Translations under genes and position numbers: made by a program
Notes under the pieces: generated by a model
Told to the model about the DNA's origin: nothing
Databases searched by the model: none
What the model saw: only the letters and a program-made list of their open reading frames with translations
Assembly: GCA_021782525.1 (NCBI GenBank)
Contig: JAJXUY010000076.1
Span: 1-7,009, forward strand
Length of the DNA stretch: 7,009 nt
Direction: 5' to 3'
Source: Acidobacteriota bacterium
GTDB taxonomy: Bacteria; Acidobacteriota; Thermoanaerobaculia; Thermoanaerobaculales; Thermoanaerobaculaceae
Shown here: in pieces, positions 1 to 4,957 of the stretch
Position numbering within the stretch: position 1 is the stretch's first letter
Layout of the letters: each line of letters begins with the position of its first letter

Positions 1-554
1 ACCCGGAACGGGATGCGGAGCTCGGCCTGCCACCCCGTGGCGGTGATCGCGGCGCGCGCCTCCCACACCTCGTCCCAGTCCCAGGTGTAGTTCTCGTAGC
101 CGTTGACGAGGCCCTCCTCCTTGGCCCCGAGCGGGTTGACGATGAACACGGCGCCGCGGACCTGGTCGCGGTAGGTGTCGAACACCACCTCGACGTGGTC
201 GTCGCTCGCCGGCTCGTCGCGGTGGCGGAGTTTGTTGGCGCGGATCAGCGACGGCGCGCTGTCGTCGCAGCGAACCGCCACGTAGAGGTCGTGGTCGTCG
301 AAGAGAAAGGCGACGTGCGTCGCCTCGGTGGCCAGGCGGCCGTAGTTCGGCACGCTCTGGCGGAAGTCGTCGTACCAGGTCGCGGTCCGCCAGGCGGGAT
401 CGGAGAGGGCGCCGTCGATGCGCGGCGCCTCGCGCGCGCCCACACGGGTGCAAACGAGCTCCCGGCCCTGCCCCCACACGGACGGCGGGAGCGCGAGGAG
501 CAACCACGCGAGCGCCGGCGCCAGGCCGGCCAGGTGCGACGGGTGCAGCGGCAC
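1..554 (-). CDS. Secreted CBM9/DUF5916-like protein, N-terminal part
   Basis: Seen: 184 codons are present and the frame runs off the left edge, so the C-terminus is missing. The GTG start at 554 lies 4 bases after AGGAGG. The first ~28 residues look like a signal peptide: a hydrophobic stretch with LAWLLLAL around residues 15-22, then a small/polar segment SVWGQG. The mature part has IDGALSDPAW (46-55), FLFDDHDLYVAVRCDDS in the middle, HVEVVFDTYRD, and VFIVNPLGAKEEGL, then WDEVWEARAAITATGWQAELRIPF near the edge. Known: this pattern is typical of the family-9 carbohydrate-binding-like beta-sandwich that opens DUF5916 proteins and related secreted or outer-membrane proteins. Inference: it is exported and may bind sugar or another ligand at the envelope. 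Whether a DUF5916 barrel-like C-terminus follows is not visible. It sits 42 bases after the stop of the TIGR02265-like gene and is probably co-transcribed with it. Confidence 0.8.
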   Translation of the reverse strand, partial: MPLHPSHLAGLAPALAWLLLALPPSVWGQGRELVCTRVGAREAPRIDGALSDPAWRTATWYDDFRQSVPNYGRLATEATHVAFLFDDHDLYVAVRCDDSAPSLIRANKLRHRDEPASDDHVEVVFDTYRDQVRGAVFIVNPLGAKEEGLVNGYENYTWDWDEVWEARAAITATGWQAELRIPFR

Positions 555-558
555 GGCA

Positions 559-564
559 CCTCCT
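559..564 (-). promoter_or_regulatory. Shine-Dalgarno AGGAGG fixing the GTG start at 554
   Basis: On the minus strand AGGAGG is followed by TGCC and then GTG. A GTG five bases earlier (559-557) is in another frame, whose translation is an arginine-rich shadow. The 554 frame gives a signal peptide and a CBM9-like domain, so the motif supports that start. Confidence 0.7.
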
Positions 565-596
565 GGTGACGAGTGCGATCGGGCGCCCCCGGGGAG

Positions 597-1151
597 CTAC
601 TTCCAGCTGACCCGGTACCGGCAGGCGTCGCCGCCGCTGGCGCGGCAGCTCTCCTCCAGGATCACGACGCCCGTGGCACCGAGCATGGCGAGCGCCTCCT
701 TGTACCAGCCGATCACGGTGGCGCAATCGGCGCTCGAGAACGTCTCGCTGTCGCGGGTGGTGATGACGCCGGACGTCGGCCCCGTCGCCTCCCAGGAGCG
801 GCTTCCGGTGTCGTAGTAGAAGCGGTAGATCATCCCCGCCTTGCTCATGAACTTCGCGGGGTCGCGCGGCTCGAGGAAGTTGCTGTGCACGCCGCCGAGG
901 TTCTCGCGCGCCGACGCGCGCCCGATCTCCTCGAACACCTGCGTGTTGCCGCCGCCGACCACGGCTGCGATCGCGTGGTCCAGCCGCTCGCCGAGCGCAA
1001 AGTCGTACCAGCCCACGTTGACCACCGAGTCGCGCAGCAGGTTCTGGTCCTCCGGCGGCAGGGCGGCCATCACCTTCTCCCACTTCTCGGCGCCGAAACG
1101 CTCCTTGACGAACGCCATCCGCGCCTTGAGCGTGTTGCCCTTGACCTTCAT
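597..1151 (-). CDS. TIGR02265/DUF2378-like protein (V4R-type sensor fold?)
   Basis: A complete 184-residue soluble protein with no signal peptide or membrane segment. Seen: the N-terminus reads VKGNTLKARMAFVKERFG (3-20), then LPPEDQNLL (31-39), VGWYDF (46-51), a glycine-rich VVGGGNTQVFEEIGRASARENLGGVHSNF in the middle, MIYRFYYDTGSRSWEATGP, and a C-terminal CRASGGDACRYRVSW with cysteines 169 and 177. Known: a short protein opening VKG..L..R..F, with a central Trp-Tyr and a C-terminal C-x7-C-x-Y-x-V-x-W, resembles the TIGR02265 family expanded in myxobacteria; the tail also recalls V4R/heme-NO-binding-like domains. The biochemical function of that family is not established. Inference: a small-molecule-sensing or scaffold role is possible. 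The start is well supported by GGGAGGG seven bases upstream, and a sigma70-like promoter lies further up. It is the first gene of a likely two-gene unit. Confidence 0.75.
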   Translation of the reverse strand: MKVKGNTLKARMAFVKERFGAEKWEKVMAALPPEDQNLLRDSVVNVGWYDFALGERLDHAIAAVVGGGNTQVFEEIGRASARENLGGVHSNFLEPRDPAKFMSKAGMIYRFYYDTGSRSWEATGPTSGVITTRDSETFSSADCATVIGWYKEALAMLGATGVVILEESCRASGGDACRYRVSWK

Positions 1152-1158
1152 CGCGGTG

Positions 1159-1165
1159 CCCTCCC
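1159..1165 (-). promoter_or_regulatory. Shine-Dalgarno GGGAGGG for the ATG at 1151
   Basis: On the minus strand GGGAGGG ends seven bases before the ATG at 1151-1149. This is near-optimal spacing and supports that start codon. Confidence 0.7.
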
Positions 1166-1235
1166 GGAACCGTCCCGCCGGCAGTCGGCTCGCGTCGCCT
1201 TCGCTGCGTGGTTGAGAATTCGGCTGCCGGGCGGG

Positions 1236-1264
1236 ATTGTAGGCGCGATCGCCGGGGCCTTCAA
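1236..1264 (-). promoter_or_regulatory. Sigma70-like promoter for the TIGR02265/CBM9-like unit
   Basis: On the minus strand TTGAAG (1264-1259, -35) is separated by exactly 17 bases from TACAAT (1241-1236, -10), which matches the consensus TATAAT in five of six positions. In such GC-rich DNA this pairing is unlikely to be accidental. Transcription would begin near 1229, giving a 5' leader of about 78 bases before the ATG at 1151. A dyad overlaps the -35 element. Confidence 0.7.
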
Positions 1265-1268
1265 GGCC
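1256..1268. promoter_or_regulatory. Dyad GGCCTT-C-AAGGCC over the -35: candidate operator
   Basis: A perfect 6+6 inverted repeat with a one-base centre covers the -35 element of the promoter at 1236-1264. A protein bound here would block or modify polymerase access. No regulator gene is adjacent, and short GC-rich dyads occur by chance, so this is tentative. Confidence 0.35.
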
Positions 1269-1297
1269 GCGCGGGGGGCCGACGGGCGCGGGTCGAA

Positions 1298-1321
1298 CCG
1301 CGCGGCGGGGGCGCCGCGCGG
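1298..1321 (-). terminator. GC-rich hairpin after the glycosyltransferase gene
   Basis: A perfect 10-bp stem, CCGCGCGGCG pairing with CGCCGCGCGG around a four-base loop, begins four bases after the glycosyltransferase stop codon. On the minus strand it is followed by TTCGACCC, not a U-run, so it is not a textbook intrinsic terminator. It could act with a termination factor, as a U-less terminator, or as a 3'-end stabiliser. Its place between one gene's stop and the next unit's promoter supports a 3'-end role. Confidence 0.5.
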
Positions 1322-1325
1322 CCGC

Positions 1326-2429
1326 TCACCCGCCGCGCAGAACGCGGTCGACGATCGCGGCTGCGGCGGCCGCCCCGTTTGCCGTCCCGCCGGGCGCCGG
1401 CGCCATATCCAGCAGCTCCGGCACCCGCTCGATCCAGGCGCCGCTGGCGAGCTCCTCCGGCGCGACGGCGATGCCTCCCATGTGGTCGCGGGCGAACGCC
1501 GCGAGCACGCCGGACTCGCGGAACGTCGGCCGCGGCACGTAGGCGAACGGCACGCCGGCCGCATGCACCTCGGCCACCGTGCTGTAGCCGAGCTTGCCGA
1601 GCACGGCGGCGGCCGCGTGGACGAGGTCGGGGTGGAAGAGCCCCGAGCGGTGCGGCAGGGTCAGGAGCGAGCCGCGGCGCCGCGGCCGCTCGCCGCTGCC
1701 GGGCGCGACGAAGGTGCACTCGTGGCTCGCCTCGAGCCGGCGCAGCGATGCCGGCCGCCACGGGATCCCACCCATGGTCACGAGCACGAACGGCACGCCG
1801 GCCGCCAGCCCGAGGCGCTCGCGAACCGCGGCGGCGCCGTTGCGCCGCGCTCGGCTGACCGGCGGCACCATCGGGAAGCGCGCGTCCGGCCGGCACACCG
1901 GAGTGGTCTGGACGCGTGCCGTGGCGGCGGCGAACAGCTCTGCGAGCGTCGCGATCGGGGCGGCGAAGGCGGGGAGGGAGGCCGCGTACGGCTGGTAGAT
2001 CCAGTCCCAGGTGAAGTTCTCGACGAGCACCGAGGGGAGCCCGGCGCGGCGGGCGACCGCGATCCCGAGCGGCGAGATGTCGCAGAGCACGAGCCGGCAG
2101 GCAAGCGACACAAGCGTGCGGGCGAGGCCGTCGACGAGCCGGCCGTCGAAAGCGAGAAAGTCCTCGAGTTGCGCCAGCGTCGCTTCGGGGTCCTCGACGA
2201 TCGGCGTGCGCTGCACGAGGCCGACGTCGGTGCGCAGCTCGTGGTAGGCGAACGGCCGGCGCAGCGAGTCCGCGAAAAACCACTCCGGGGCGGTGGTGAA
2301 CAGCTCGAAGCGGGCGCGCGGCTCGAGTTCGCCCAAGGCGTCCATCACCGCACACGCGCGCGCCGCGTGGCCGAAGCCGTGCGGCGAGACGAACGCGGCC
2401 AGCGTCACCGGTGTGGTGTTCGTGTCCAT
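1326..2429 (-). CDS. GT-B glycosyltransferase-like protein, arabinokinase N-domain type
   Basis: A complete protein of 367 residues. Seen: after a short polar N-terminus comes a first Rossmann strand and glycine loop, VSPHGFGHAAR (14-24). Next come VLCDISPLGIAVARRAGLPSV (114-134), ENFTWDWIY (137-145), FVLVTMGGIP in the second half, and a C-terminal GKLGYSTVAE (278-287) with VPRPTFRE (298-305). Known: this order is the GT-B fold of MurG/GT28-like enzymes, where the C-terminal half binds the nucleotide-sugar. The S-x-H-G-x-G-H-x-x-R and N-F-x-W-D-x-I-Y motifs are those of the glycosyltransferase-like N-terminal domain of plant L-arabinokinase and its stand-alone bacterial relatives. Inference: it is a cytosolic sugar transferase or sugar-binding protein with unknown substrate; no kinase domain is fused. 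The ATG at 2429 lacks a Shine-Dalgarno, but the GT fold begins directly after it. The gene is 41 bases downstream of the helicase gene. Confidence 0.8.
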   Translation of the reverse strand: MDTNTTPVTLAAFVSPHGFGHAARACAVMDALGELEPRARFELFTTAPEWFFADSLRRPFAYHELRTDVGLVQRTPIVEDPEATLAQLEDFLAFDGRLVDGLARTLVSLACRLVLCDISPLGIAVARRAGLPSVLVENFTWDWIYQPYAASLPAFAAPIATLAELFAAATARVQTTPVCRPDARFPMVPPVSRARRNGAAAVRERLGLAAGVPFVLVTMGGIPWRPASLRRLEASHECTFVAPGSGERPRRRGSLLTLPHRSGLFHPDLVHAAAAVLGKLGYSTVAEVHAAGVPFAYVPRPTFRESGVLAAFARDHMGGIAVAPEELASGAWIERVPELLDMAPAPGGTANGAAAAAAIVDRVLRGG

Positions 2430-2437
2430 CGCGCCCG

Positions 2438-2443
2438 AGTCTA
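2438..2443 (-). promoter_or_regulatory. Possible -10 (TAGACT) of a leaderless glycosyltransferase transcript
   Basis: On the minus strand TAGACT fits TAnnnT and lies eight bases before the ATG at 2429, so a transcript started from it would begin at or next to the start codon. No -35 is recognisable at the usual distance. The gene could equally be read through from the helicase gene. Confidence 0.25.
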
Positions 2444-2470
2444 GTGGATCGGTGGGGAGGGCCGCCGGGC

Positions 2471-4531
2471 TCAGTTGACGTCGTTGCCGTCGCCGAGGAA
2501 GCCGGGGAGTCGGTAGCGGCCCCCTTCGGGCAGCTCCGGAGGCTCCTCGGCCTCCTGGACCTGCCAGCGCTGGTAGGCGTCGTCGGGCAGCTCGGAGATG
2601 AAGCGCGACGGCTCGAGGATCACGTCCACGCGGTAGCGGTCGCGCGCGACGAGCGGGTAGCAGAGCACGAGCTCGTCCTTCGCCCGCGTGCAGGCGACGT
2701 AGAACAACCGCCGCTCCTCCTCCACGTCCTCGGCGCGCGCCGAGGGGAAGCGCCCCTCGGCGAGCCAGACGATGAACACCGCGCGCCACTCCAGGCCCTT
2801 CGCCTGGTGGATCGTCGAGAGGGTCACGCGCTCGCGCTCGCCCTCCTCGACGGTGACGTCCTCACCCGACAACTCGTTCATCAGCGTGACCTCGTCGAGG
2901 AAGGTGTCGAGGGAGTCGTAGCCGTCGGCGAACAGCGCGAGCTGCTCGAGATCATCGAGGCGCGCGCTGGCGTTGTCGAGGGTGGCGCGCACGACCTCGC
3001 GGTAGCCGGAGGCGACGACCTCGCGCACCATCTCGCCGGGGCGCGCTGCGAGCTTGAGCAGGCGCTCGATCAGCTCGGCGAGCAGGCGCAGCGAGTTCGC
3101 GGCCGCGCCGGGGAGAGCGAGCGTCGGCGCGTCCGCGTGCCGCAGCGCCGCAAGCGGATCGCTCGCCACCGCGACCGCCGCCCACACTCGCGCCACCAGA
3201 CGTTGACCGAGCCGCGGCCGCAGCCGCGCCATCCGGGTGAACGCCACCTCGTCGCGCGAGTTGGCGACGAAGCGCAGGTGGGCGAGAGCGTCCTTGACGT
3301 GCCGCTGCTCGAAGAAGCGCAGGCCGGAGCGCACCTCGTACGGGATGTTGCGGCGCGCCAGCTCGACCTCGAGTTCGAGTGAGTGCGAGTGGTTGCGGTA
3401 CAGCACGGCGACCTCGGCCAGCGGCAGCCCCTCATCGATGAACTCGAGGATGCGCTGCGCCACGAACGCGGCCTGCGACTCGGGCGACGGCGCGGCGCAC
3501 ACCACGGGTGGCTCGCCGCCCTCGCGCACCGGGCGCAGGTGCTTCGGGAACTGGCGCGCGTTCGCCGCGATCGAGGCGTTGGCGAGCGTCAGGATCGGCG
3601 GCAGCGAGCGGTAGTTGGTCTCCAGGCGGAACGTCGCGCAGCCGGGGTAACGCTCCGGGAACGAGAGGATGTTGGCGTACTCGGCGCCGCGAAACGCGTA
3701 GATCGACTGCGCGTCGTCGCCCACCACCATCAGGTTCCGCGCGCCGCCGAGCATGAGGTCCACGATGTCGGCCTGCAGGCGGTTCGTGTCCTGGTACTCG
3801 TCCACCAGGACGTGAGCGAAGCGCACGGCGAGCTGGCGGCGGACGTTGTCGTGCCGGCGCAGGAGCAGCAGCCAGTTGAGCAGCAGGTCGTCGTAGTCCA
3901 TCACCGCCGCGGCGCGCTTGCGCTCGAGGTAGCGCCGGAACACCGCCTGCATCGTCTCGACCTCGGCCGAGAACTGCGGGTAGCGCGCCGCCACCACCTC
4001 CTCGAGCGAGCGGCCGGTGTTGATCACGAACGAGTACGCCTCGACGAGCACCGCGGCGCCGGGGAGGCGGCGGCCCGGTGTGGACGGGACCACGTCCGTG
4101 AGCGCGCCGCCCATCAGGTCGCGCGCGTCCTCGCGGTCGAGGATGCCATAGTTGGCCGGGTAGCCGAGGCGGTCGCCGAAGCGGCGCAGCAGGCGGTTGC
4201 CGACCGAGTGGAACGTGCCGCCCATGACGCGCCCGGCGTCGCGCCCGAGCAGCAGGCCGACGCGCGTCAGCATCTCGCGCGCCGCGCGGTTGGTGAAGGT
4301 GAGGAGCAGGATCGAGCCGGGGTCGGCGCCGTCCTCGAGGAGACGGGCCACGCGGTAGACGAGCGTTCGCGTCTTGCCGGAGCCGGCGCCGGCGAGCACC
4401 AACATCGGGCCGCCCGCGTGCATCACGACCGCGAGCTGCTCCGGGTTCAGCTCGGCGACGTAGTCCACGCTGCGCCGCAACCCTTCGGCGGGACGGAGCG
4501 CCACCTTGCGGGGAGCGGGCTTGTCGGTCAC
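2471..4531 (-). CDS. uvrD: UvrD/PcrA/Rep-type ATP-dependent DNA helicase (SF1A)
   Basis: A 686-residue 3'-5' helicase-translocase that would unwind DNA using ATP during repair or replication restart. Seen, in order: Q-motif ELNPEQ (27-32), Walker A AGAGSGKT (47-54), TFTNRAAREM (78-87), GTFHS (105-109), DEYQDT (244-249), GDDAQSIYAFRG (271-282), LETNYRS (303-309), TIHQAKGLEW (573-582), and EEERRLFYVACTRAKDEL ending near 621. All superfamily 1A motifs are intact, so it should be active. Only about 65 residues follow motif VI, and they are acidic and proline-rich (EAEEPPELPEGG), so the Tudor-like RNA-polymerase-binding tail of PcrA/UvrD is absent. The UvrD, PcrA or Rep subgroup is therefore unresolved and the symbol is approximate. 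The GTG at 4531 is the last plausible start before the conserved region; the open frame continues upstream only through low-complexity repeat. No Shine-Dalgarno is present. It is probably the first gene of a two-gene unit. Confidence 0.93.
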   Translation of the reverse strand: MTDKPAPRKVALRPAEGLRRSVDYVAELNPEQLAVVMHAGGPMLVLAGAGSGKTRTLVYRVARLLEDGADPGSILLLTFTNRAAREMLTRVGLLLGRDAGRVMGGTFHSVGNRLLRRFGDRLGYPANYGILDREDARDLMGGALTDVVPSTPGRRLPGAAVLVEAYSFVINTGRSLEEVVAARYPQFSAEVETMQAVFRRYLERKRAAAVMDYDDLLLNWLLLLRRHDNVRRQLAVRFAHVLVDEYQDTNRLQADIVDLMLGGARNLMVVGDDAQSIYAFRGAEYANILSFPERYPGCATFRLETNYRSLPPILTLANASIAANARQFPKHLRPVREGGEPPVVCAAPSPESQAAFVAQRILEFIDEGLPLAEVAVLYRNHSHSLELEVELARRNIPYEVRSGLRFFEQRHVKDALAHLRFVANSRDEVAFTRMARLRPRLGQRLVARVWAAVAVASDPLAALRHADAPTLALPGAAANSLRLLAELIERLLKLAARPGEMVREVVASGYREVVRATLDNASARLDDLEQLALFADGYDSLDTFLDEVTLMNELSGEDVTVEEGERERVTLSTIHQAKGLEWRAVFIVWLAEGRFPSARAEDVEEERRLFYVACTRAKDELVLCYPLVARDRYRVDVILEPSRFISELPDDAYQRWQVQEAEEPPELPEGGRYRLPGFLGDGNDVN

Positions 4532-4537
4532 GGGCCG

Positions 4538-4543
4538 AGGATA
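4538..4543 (-). promoter_or_regulatory. Possible -10 (TATCCT) of a leaderless helicase transcript
   Basis: On the minus strand TATCCT fits TAnnnT and lies six bases (CGGCCC) before the GTG at 4531, where transcription would start at the start codon itself. The region before the GTG has no Shine-Dalgarno-like purine tract. The best -35-like hexamer (TTCACT) is 19 bases upstream, within the repeat, and is weak. Confidence 0.35.
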
Positions 4544-4561
4544 GCGCAGGCGGGTGGACCC

Positions 4562-4667
4562 GAGTGAAGAGTGAGGAGTGAAAGGGAGACGGAAGAAGGG
4601 AGACGGAAGAAGGGAGACGGGAGAAGGAGGACGGGAGAGGAAAGACGGGAGAGGAAAGACAGGGAAG
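4562..4667 (+). repeat. Purine-rich tandem array with 7/14-base period
   Basis: Three heptamers GAGTGAA, GAGTGAG, GAGTGAA (4562-4582) are followed by one A. Then come 14-base units built from two heptamers: GGGAGACGGAAGAA at 4584 and again at 4598, GGGAGACGGGAGAA at 4612, then degenerate copies beginning near 4626, 4639 and 4653. Nearly every base on the plus strand is G or A, with a C roughly every 14 bases. The array is non-coding, and its abrupt composition differs from everything around it. Tandem heptamers of this sort can change copy number by slippage. Confidence 0.85.
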
Positions 4668-4679
4668 ACCGGACGCGAC

Positions 4680-4723
4680 TTCCCTCTGCCCTCTGCCTTC
4701 TTCCTTCTCACCTTCTTCTCCCC
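4680..4723 (-). repeat. Pyrimidine-rich heptad array, partial inverse of the purine array
   Basis: The plus strand reads CCCTCTG twice (4682, 4689), then CCTTCTT (4696), CCTTCTC (4703), one A, and CCTTCTT (4711), ending CTCCCC. The period is again seven bases. The complement of 4689-4706 matches 4603-4620 of the purine array at 15 of 18 positions, so the two arrays can form an imperfect hairpin around a loop of about 68 bases. The same kind of heptad is therefore present in both orientations. Confidence 0.75.
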
Positions 4724-4835
4724 ACCCTCGCGAGCCGATCGGTGGCGCGAAGGCGGCGAGGGGCGGCCAGCCCTTCGATCGGCCACTGGTGACACACTGT
4801 CTCAATAAACGCTTGGCCCAGTTGCAGATGGGCGG

Positions 4836-4864
4836 TTGCCAAAACCGGAGCGGGACCGTACTAT
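4836..4864 (+). promoter_or_regulatory. Sigma70-like promoter for the nfnAB-like genes
   Basis: TTGCCA (4836-4841) and TACTAT (4859-4864) are separated by exactly 17 bases, matching the -35 and -10 consensus at four or five of six positions each. Transcription would start near 4871, giving a leader of about 87 bases before the GTG at 4958. It is the only convincing plus-strand promoter seen upstream of these genes. Confidence 0.7.
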
Positions 4865-4866
4865 GA

Positions 4867-4886
4867 CGGCGCGCAGCCGTGCGCCG
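4867..4886. promoter_or_regulatory. Dyad CGGCGC-N8-GCGCCG at the transcription start
   Basis: A perfect 6+6 inverted repeat begins two bases after the -10 element and straddles the expected start point (~4871). Because its left arm would be only partly transcribed, it is better placed as a DNA-level operator than as an RNA hairpin. GC-rich chance dyads are common here, so confidence is low. Confidence 0.3.
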
Positions 4887-4899
4887 CGACACGCGTGAG

Positions 4900-4928
4900 G
4901 CCGCCCCTGGGGGGGCGTTTGGGGCGGC
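4900..4928 (+). promoter_or_regulatory. Leader hairpin with an alternative pairing
   Basis: GCCGCCCC (4900-4907) pairs perfectly with GGGGCGGC (4921-4928) around a 13-base loop. The same left arm can instead pair over six bases with GGGGCG (4912-4917) around a four-base loop, so the two structures exclude each other. The element lies in the predicted leader, 17 bases before the Shine-Dalgarno. It has no U-run and no recognised riboswitch signature. Confidence 0.35.
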
Positions 4929-4945
4929 AGGCGCAGGCACGCGCT

Positions 4946-4950
4946 GGAGG
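4946..4950 (+). promoter_or_regulatory. Shine-Dalgarno GGAGG fixing the GTG start at 4958
   Basis: GGAGG lies seven bases before the GTG at 4958. The frame is open further up to a GTG at 4895, but that extension would encode 21 Arg/Gly-rich residues overlapping the leader hairpin. The family N-terminus begins right after 4958, so the downstream start is chosen. Confidence 0.75.
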
Positions 4951-4957
4951 CACGCGA

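Larger units (their letters stand above)
4532..4957. other. Divergent intergenic region: heptad repeats, promoter, leader
   Basis: These 426 bases separate the minus-strand helicase from the plus-strand redox genes. From left to right they hold a possible helicase -10, a purine-rich repeat array, a pyrimidine-rich array, about 110 bases without recognisable structure (4724-4835), a sigma70-like promoter, and a GC-rich leader with dyads. Open frames crossing the repeats translate to low-complexity Arg/Lys/Glu/Gly or Ser/Leu/Phe strings and are not taken as genes. Confidence 0.8.

Noticed and set aside
1245..1252. GCGATCGC palindrome, like the cyanobacterial HIP1 element
   Set aside because: Only a second copy was noticed (near 967) in 7 kb, which is not enriched for GC-rich DNA.
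573..2444. A 623-codon open frame on the plus strand
   Set aside because: It lies antisense to the TIGR02265-like and glycosyltransferase genes, is extremely Arg/Ala/Gly-rich, and has no recognisable domain. Long antisense frames are expected where third codon positions are GC-rich.
2430..2789. N-terminal extension of the glycosyltransferase to 2789
   Set aside because: The extension overlaps the helicase C-terminus in another frame and is Arg/Ala-rich; the GT-B fold begins just after the ATG at 2429.
2411..4567. Long plus-strand open frames opposite the helicase gene
   Set aside because: The helicase on the other strand has every family motif in order; the antisense translations are low-complexity and rich in Arg, Glu, Val and His with no domain.
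4562..4723. CRISPR array
   Set aside because: The units are 7-14 bases, tandem and without spacers, and there is no cas gene nearby.
4532..4795. N-terminal extension of the helicase to 4795
   Set aside because: The extra 88 codons translate the heptad repeats into Pro/Ser/Leu/Arg low-complexity sequence; the family N-terminus fits the GTG at 4531.
4771..4835. Possible mobile-element end or attachment site between the repeats and the promoter
   Set aside because: No clear terminal inverted repeat, target duplication, integrase or transposase was seen.
4895..4957. Upstream GTG start for the NfnA-like protein
   Set aside because: It would add 21 Arg/Gly-rich residues and lacks a Shine-Dalgarno, whereas the GTG at 4958 has GGAGG at seven-base spacing.
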